In this document: positions 57,931-64,000 of the stretch, piece by piece | Layout of the letters: each line of letters opens with the position of its first letter | Numbering within the stretch: position 1 is the stretch's first letter | NCBI GenBank assembly: GCA_973895155.1 | Contig: OZ316894.1 | Coordinates: 6,634,001-6,698,000 of the forward strand | DNA from: Marsupella aquatica | Lineage: Eukaryota > Marchantiophyta | Length of the DNA stretch: 64,000 nt | Direction of reading: 5' to 3' | Program-made: the position numbers and the translations under genes | Notes under the pieces: generated by a model | What the model saw: the letters and a program-made list of their open reading frames with translations, nothing else | Database searches by the model: none | What the model was told of the DNA's origin: nothing

Positions 57931-58939
57931 TTTTTTACTATGTTAATGACAGTATTAACTATTTTGATGGTTTAAGAGTAGAAGGGTGACATTTGGGCGC
58001 ACATGCACTCATTATGGTAACCTGGATAGGTTTGCCACTACTCATTAAAGTATTGGGATCCACCAGGTATTTGTTTCAGGAACAGTGGCTGTTTAAGGGT
58101 AGAAAGGTCAAACTTTGGTGCTCATCTGCTCAGGTCCATTTGTTAAACAAAATTGTGAAACCCCTCCAAGCAAAGGGAATAGAAATGTTCAACGACTGTG
58201 TTCAACTGATCTAAGTAAAGTAAGGACTACAAGAGTCTTTCAACGACTGTGTTCAACTGATCTAAGTAAAGTAAGGGCTACAAGAGTCTTTGAACTGAGT
58301 GGAAACTAACACTGTTCAAATACATTTTCTTGATGTTGTGTAATGTCTTGTAATACATCCTTGCCTTATTTTATGGATAGGGTCATCAAGTGAAGAGCAA
58401 ATGCAAATTGTCTTTCCTTGCTAGTACTTGAAAGTTAGAAATGTTATGTTAACGGGATCAAGACCAAAAAAATGTAGGTATAGTGTTGGTTGGTTTATGC
58501 GCCCCCTCCCCCCCCTTTTGCTATGACCCTGCATCCTTGCCTTCTCAATTCGAAAGCTAAGTGCTTGATTGATAGTTTACTTATGTCAATTGGTAAATTC
58601 ACTTGATTTCAGTTGAATCAAGTCTTCACAGGGGGTGATGCACCTTTGAGGATGACAGTTTTTGGTAGTGGTCCCTTCATTTGGCAGTGGCGTGGAGGGT
58701 GGACAGACATGAGGAAGTTAGGGCAATGGACACATGCAAACCAAAAGTAGAGACAGTAAAATAAGGCTGAATCACCATGCAATCACAGACTGACATCTGC
58801 AAGTTGAGTTAACCCAACTCCACAGGAAACAGTGACAGTTCTCTCAAGATTGTAATTACACACATTTTAGCCAGGGGACTACTAGAACAAAAATCAATGT
58901 TGACATTGCTTAGGGGTCCAAATACGTAAGAAAAGAAAA
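57931..58939. other. Intergenic DNA with a 51-base tandem duplication
   Basis: 58190-58240 and 58241-58291 are 51-base copies starting CAACGACTGTGTTCAACTGA with one difference (GGACTAC/GGGCTAC). No gene is seen. Confidence 0.7.
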
Positions 58940-59640
58940 TAGTTTGAGGACCCTTGGTTATGTAAGCTTGTTTTATTCAACTATTTTGAGCCCTATTTGG
59001 AGCAATGAAGAGTTGCACATTGGAATAGATAGATGAAAGTACATAGACTGAATGGAGAATTTCAAATGAGGTGAGTTTTAAAGGTAGTTAGGACACGCTT
59101 CGATTCATTGACAACAAATAGGAGAACATATATTCATGCAAAATGTTTGCTTGGCACCTCTACTTCTATACAATATATGTAACATTCATGCAAAATATTC
59201 TCTTGTCAATAGTAGTTCTTGTGTCCATAGTAGTTCTTTTGTCCATTCCTAAATGTTACAGTAGTAAATGTCCATAGTTGAAGAGTTTCTGTGGTTTTCT
59301 ACACTATCTTCGTAAATGTTACAGTAGTAAAAGAATTTATTGGGTTTCTCACATTAGCTTTGTAAATGTCATAGTAGTAGAAGTTTCTTCTTACCTGTGG
59401 TTATCTAAAAAATGTGTAGATTAATAAATAGAAAATTCAAATAGATTACCAGGAAATACTCATATATCAATCACAACCCATCCAAAGGTTATTTTCATTT
59501 GCCCCTAATTATTTTACTCATTTCTTTGTTCCTTTGAAAATAATGTTACTTTCTGGTTGTCCATTTTATGTTTTACAATTATGGGGTCTAATTGTTTTTC
59601 TTTGTCCTGCTTCAAACCAAATTGTCAAATTTCTCCTGCA
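58940..59640 (+). repeat. Dispersed repeat H, copy 2
   Basis: Direct, diverged copy of 10670-11420; see that entry for landmarks. It ends shortly before the unrecognised gene at 59.9 kb. Confidence 0.6.
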
Positions 59641-59915
59641 ACAATAGTAAGTTTCTCTGGTGTCATTCAATTAATCCTCTCAGGTCTGGCTAGATATCTT
59701 CTCCTGCGAGGCGCACTTAAGCAGAAGTCTAGGCTCATCGAATAAACATGATCAGATTTGAAAGGTTTAGTGGCTTCGCTCATGCTTTTTTTAATTATTA
59801 CCAGCTACTACGGTAGTAGCATTACACCGAGAGTCAAATTATGCATTCTTTATCGTCACACAGCTGCACTACTGAACTTTAATGTCACTTTCTGGTTAAC
59901 TGAATTTTTGTCCAG
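59641..59915. other. Upstream of the unrecognised plus-strand gene
   Basis: No exon could be supported. It may be an intron of that gene, as a TTTTTGTCCAG acceptor closes it. Confidence 0.3.
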
Positions 59916-60574
59916 TCTTGCAAAAAACGGGAGAAATCTGGATCGAAGGTTTCAGAGGTTCCTATGGAATCTCGGGCTGAGAAAGCCCTTGAAGCAATGT
60001 GAATTTCTTGTACTGGTAGAAAGGATATCGCCGAGGAGGATGCTCCTTTGTTATCCACCATCTTGAAAGTTGTAGTTCCAACTGCTGATAAAGAGCAGCT
60101 AGATTCAATTGTTACATCATACATCTTTGATCCCTTTAGCTCCAATACATCAAAATCTGATGAGATTCAAGATTTCAATGTTGCGGAAAAGGAAACATCA
60201 GGTGAGCAACTAGCATCAGCAGATGAGAAACCTCAAAATGTTGTTCAGGGATTATTTCAGAAAATGTTGTTCAGGGGTTCAGAGAGGAGCTTCAAAGATG
60301 CGGACTTTTTTACACATGTGTGCGCTGACCTGCAAGAAGTGTTATGCCCGGAGTGGCCATCGGTATAGCAGGGCACAAACTGGTCTTTTATGAATAGTTG
60401 ATCTAAGGGTTACCTAAATTTCAGTATCATTAGTGAAATGTAGAATAACTCCAACATGTGCAGGTCAAAGCTCTGTACGCAGTCAGCCCCAAAGCCAACG
60501 ACATTTGGGAACAGCTCCGAGGGCTAGTCCCAGATGTGACTCCATTTCCCCCTCGTCTTGGAGATTTGACTTAA
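59916..60574 (+). CDS. 3' part of an unrecognised spliced gene
   Basis: Exon A, 59916-60362, follows TTTTTGTCCAG and ends TCG|GTATAG; exon B, 60464-60574, follows ACATGTGCAG and ends in TAA. They join in phase 0. The predicted protein contains EEDAPLLSTILKVVVPTADK, FFTHVCADLQEVLCPEWPSV and, in exon B, KANDIWEQLRGLVPDVTPFP. The composition and matched splice sites argue for real coding sequence. One in-frame TGA (60000-60002, after AEKALEAM) interrupts exon A. Either the gene is broken, or an upstream exon ends before it and coding resumes after an alternative acceptor near 60019. The helical, leucine-rich character is all I can say. No family is recognised and the 5' end is not found. Confidence 0.4.
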
Positions 60575-61755
60575 CAGCAGGGCAGTGTAATTTTCCCTCC
60601 CCTGGTAGGAATCATCCCAATTAACAAAGTTAGTTTGAGAGTGTTGAGTAGAAGTAGTCTCCGGTTTTAGTCCTCGGGGGATCTAAACTGGATACCATTA
60701 TAATTTGAACTCTCTAGGAAGCTTTCTGCAGTAGCCCTCACGGGAAACGCTGAGGTGCTCTTGAATCATGGGTGTGGTTAACTGTTGGTGAGAATAAAAG
60801 TAGAACGGCGATGATGTTCCTCATATGTGGTATCAAGAGCAAATCTCGGATGTCCAGTTGAACCGGTTTCTGGGTAAGAACTTTCGTTTTTAAGTTAGTA
60901 ACTCAGAAATGAGACAGACAGTCACGTAGCTCATTGAGATACAGTATGATGTGACTTGACGTGATTGGTTTTAAAGCTGTGTAGATGGAAGTTGCGTTCA
61001 AGTTTTGCTATCTGCAGACCTCGTTACTTTTCCAACCTTGAGAGTGTAAACTGGACATCGCTGAAAGTGAAGAATGACAATCTTACCACAAGTTGCTGAT
61101 CGAAGCATCTCTTTAGTTTCAGGATTTAGGTTCCTTTCCAGTTTGTGTGCATCTACATCAGCTACCTGCAGGGTAGGGCCACACTGCCTGAGTTTCAGAG
61201 TTTTGAGGCATCTGAGATTCAATAGTGGGTAGTTCTTCCATTAAATACCGGTAGGACTCGGGTCAATTGTTCACTGTCTATAAATCAAACACGGAAACCA
61301 TTGTCGTCCGAAAGTCAAATGCACAGTTAGTTGAAGCAAACGTTACCACCCCTAGTACGAATGTAAAATACGCATCACTTCAAGGAAGGGCATTTAAGGC
61401 GATGAAAATCTGTGACGAGCACTAGTGAGGCATACCAGAGCAAAGACATTCTGACATACCTTGTGATGTATTGGCAATTGAAGAATCATCTCAGCAAATC
61501 TGTAAGCTTAGGATCAGTGAAGCTCATCCAATACAAGGCAAGGAAGTACATGACAACTGCAAGATGCTGTGGTACCTAAATTGTTTTTCTCAAGAGCTTC
61601 ACATATCTCATATCCAAGAGAGGGTGAAATGACTTTCACACTCATATCAGTGAACTCCCATGATTCATGTTGCATGTATTTACCAGTACCCGTTGCACAG
61701 AAGGTGGCCAATTAGCCAGCCTTAAACAATGATGTGGCCAAGAGAAATCTAGACA
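60575..61755 (-). other. Unassigned region with candidate minus-strand exons
   Basis: 61165-61087 on minus looks like an exon: acceptor CTGCAG, 26 codons (VADVDAHKLERNLNPETKEM) and donor TGTG|GTAAGA. A frame at 61711-61514 on minus contains SVKVISPSLGYEICEALEKN, also coding-like. I could not join them into a gene or recognise them. They lie downstream of U11/U12-25K on the same strand but do not resemble its C-terminus. Confidence 0.25.
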
Positions 61756-62545
61756 ACTTCCTCACGACTCGCTAAACAGACTACTCGTAACCAAGTGATT
61801 GCCGCATTTGACACGCCCCGGTAGCAGTGAACCTATAACAATGTTGGACACCTGCATTTCTTAAAAAGGATCTGTGATAGAGATCCTTCACCACGAAGAC
61901 TCCGAAAGCTCGTTTGAAATTGGTCATTTTTCGGAGGACTGGAAACACCGCCGTATCTTAGGGTGGCAATCTGTGATAGAGATCCTTCACCACGAAGACT
62001 CCGAAAGCTCGTTTGAAATTGGTCATTTTTCGGAGGACTGGAAACACCGTCGTATCTTAGGGTGTGAGTGCCACCTAGCCACCCTTCCACGCGACTCGCT
62101 TTACAGACTACTACTAGTAACTAGGGAATTGTAGCAATTAACAAGTTCCAGTGGCAGTGGACCTGGAACTACGTGCACACCTACATTTCTTAAAAAGGAA
62201 CTTTCATAAAGATCCTTCACCAAAGATTGCACAAGCTAAATTGAATTGATGGTTTTTCCGAGGTCACAAAAAAACCTTCGTTTCTTAGGGTGTAAGTGAC
62301 ACCCAGCCAGCCTTTCACACGACTCGCTAAACAGACTACTACTGGTAACTACGGCATTGTAGCATTTAACAGGTTCCAGTGGCAGTGAACCTGGAACTTG
62401 TAACTACGTTGGAATCTGCATTTTTCAGAAAGGATCTTTGATAGAGATCTTTCACCCCGTAGACTCCAAAAGCTCATTTGAAAGTGATGGTTTTTCGGAG
62501 GCCATGGAAAAACCTTCGTTTCTTAGGGTGTGAGTGACACCCAGC
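61756..62545. repeat. Tandem array of about 230-base units downstream of U11/U12-25K
   Basis: Three diverged units start near 61760, 62080 and 62310, each with CACGACTCGCT-type words, ACAGACTACT, a TTCCAGTGGCAGTG-like segment, CATTTCTTAAAAAGGA and CTTAGGGTG at the end. Within the first unit a 101-base part is duplicated almost exactly (about 61868-61968 and 61969-62069, one base different in CACCGCCGT/CACCGTCGT). Each copy holds CTCCGAAA and TTTCGGAG or decayed forms, able to pair as an 8-base stem. Confidence 0.8.
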
Positions 62546-62746
62546 TTCCCTTGACGCTACATGATGAGCGTACGAGAGCTGCATTACACGACGAAAGTCA
62601 ATAACATGAGTTCGACAGTCCACGAAGTTTTTACATGATCAACTGACACACAAAGTAAGGCAAGTCGGCTCGACAAAACTGACAGTATCCTAAATTATTC
62701 TCATAACTGGAAGCTCAAGTATATTCCAAACAGACAATCCTTTGCC
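62546..62746. other. Downstream of U11/U12-25K
   Basis: Probable 3' UTR. No further exon of that gene was recognised. Confidence 0.35.
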
Positions 62747-63737
62747 TTACATAAGTGTGCAAATATTTACATACGTCAAGACATTTACCTCATCACCGTT
62801 CTTTATACCATATTGGCTCAGCAACGACGAATCACTAAGCAGCTTCTCGTTGTTACAGACCAGGCAAAAATTGCCCCAAACATGCTTCCTGAAGCACCAA
62901 AACGTGTGTCGAAGATCAGGTTTCGAAAAACTATAAAGTATATCAGCACACCAATTTGGACACGAGGCTCGAAAGCCAGTGTCCCTGGGCCATACTCTTT
63001 TCCGAGATAAATCTGTTAAGTCTCTCCAAACCCGGACAGAATCTTGACTAGGAGGAACTGCATACCAGGAAATATGACGATGCCCCATATTCTCCTCCTC
63101 CATCTCATCTACCTTCTTTTGAATAGCCGCCTTCAAGTCTCGCACGGATGCAGTATTCAAAGCTGCTACGTCTGGAACCGAGACCCATGAAAAAACTCTC
63201 AGGACCCCCAAGAACTTCAAAAGTTCGCCGGGTGTTTTCCAATTTCAACTACTACAATCTTTACAATGAAGCTTAGGCACAGTAATTACGAGACAAGGTT
63301 CACTAGTACTACCAGAAAGAGATAATACATGCAGAGTAGTAGTGATAGACTTGCGGACAATGTAGCAAATGCTGACGGTAATAGAACAGCATCATAAAAG
63401 CCATGCCAGTAGAAATTAACCAGGAAATTATTAGCAAGATGAAAATGATGCTAACGGCCTCGGTTTACCTATGGTTGGGGAGGACTTTACCGAATGTAGT
63501 GCCGTCCATCTTTCGAATGCACAGCATCATGGCGCTACCCTTCTCAACACCAATCAAGGTTTCCAGCTCCTTTAGGGAGGGCCTCTTCTTCGACACGTCG
63601 TTCAAGAGGGGGTCCTGAAGTAGGGTGGCCAACAAGGGTTCCAGCTGCGCTTTGCGGAAACCCACATAACCCCCATCCAAGGCGCAGATGGACATCCTTA
63701 GTTGATCCATGTCCCCTCCCACCTCACTCGCTGTCAC
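62747..63737 (-). CDS. SNRNP25: U11/U12 small nuclear ribonucleoprotein 25 kDa protein
   Basis: Component of the U11/U12 di-snRNP, which recognises the 5' splice site and branch point of U12-type introns; it has a ubiquitin-like fold. Exons 63737-63491, 63171-63066 and 62888-62747 join at GT-AG sites (donors GTAAAG and GTATGC) to give 164 residues. Matches to the plant family: LLQDPLLNDVSKKRPSLKEL and GSAMMLCIRKMDGTTF in exon 1; a junction giving TTFDVAALNTASVRDLKAAI; NMGHRHISW in exon 2; and, across the second junction, HISWKHVWGNFCLVCNNEKL. Intron 2 has no stop in frame, so the unspliced frame stays open. The C-terminus is uncertain: after NGDE a GTAAAT could be a donor leading to a basic tail as in other plants, or the frame may run on to the stop at 62747. 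Start chosen at the first ATG of the open frame. Confidence 0.9.
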
Positions 63738-64000
63738 GACGAACTATAGTACACCCACAGTGATTCGAAGAAAAATCCTTCTGTCACCAAACTTTGCTTT
63801 CCGCTTCTCCTTTTCGAGTCATTTCAAACGAACGAGGTCCACTGAAACGGTTGTTTCAAACGAGCAGGGACACCATTCTTTGAAACAGGAGAGAAAGTTC
63901 TCACGAATTAGGAGGATCAGCTGAATGACAAGCGTGGGGAAGAGGACCAGGAGCAGAGTAATTTCCAGATCGTATTCGGGATGGTCTCTCGTCCTCCTTG
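63738..64000 (-). promoter_or_regulatory. Upstream of U11/U12-25K
   Basis: Probable 5' UTR and promoter, to the window edge. A 71-codon plus-strand frame (63709-63924) overlaps it and has no recognisable feature. Confidence 0.35.

Noticed and set aside
1-64000. tRNA, rRNA or snRNA genes
   Set aside because: No B-box/T-loop arrangement, rRNA core or snRNA Sm-site structure was recognised by eye on either strand; a covariance-model scan would be decisive.

Overview
This window reads as nuclear DNA of a land plant. The clearest genes are a membrane-anchored class I formin (left) and the U11/U12 snRNP 25 kDa protein of the minor spliceosome (right). Both have short introns (about 180 to 320 bases) with ordinary GT-AG borders. 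A Ty1/copia retrotransposon of plant type lies between them. I cannot name the species. Sparse genes in AT-rich, repeat-filled DNA would fit a bryophyte or lycophyte as well as a seed plant.

Layout. 0-0.6 kb: 3' end of an unrecognised plus-strand gene. 3.1-7.24 kb: formin on the minus strand, four coding exons giving 1152 residues, with a GC-rich upstream region to about 8.5 kb. 8.6-23.6 kb: gene-poor DNA with small tandem duplications, minisatellites and dispersed repeats. 23.6-49.7 kb: a mosaic of repeats present two or three times each, including a 3-member family of spliced genes for secreted, proline-rich, tandem-repeat proteins. One member is broken (28.27-29.60 kb, minus), one is intact with six 19-residue repeats (40.20-40.92 kb, plus), and one is intact with five copies of a 13-residue RVPPSGMPAPGDH motif (47.54-48.68 kb, minus). 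The last two face each other across a large imperfect palindrome centred near 44.5 kb. 49.7-51.9 kb: dispersed repeat carrying a MITE insertion. 52.05-57.05 kb: copia element on the minus strand with one recognisable LTR and a polyprotein frame broken by four stop codons but no frameshift. 57.1-59.9 kb: repeats. 59.9-60.6 kb: 3' part of an unrecognised spliced plus-strand gene. 61.7-62.55 kb: tandem repeat array. 62.75-63.74 kb: U11/U12-25K on the minus strand.

The formin and U11/U12-25K are ordinary housekeeping genes with no functional link to each other. The secreted-repeat family is the part most worth following. Its members share a signal-peptide exon, an intron at the same codon position, a candidate 5' leader intron and 3' flanks, but have amplified different parts of the mature protein. 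That pattern fits a precursor of repeated secreted peptides or a fast-evolving cell-wall protein. Function is inferred from layout only. I recognise no homologue.
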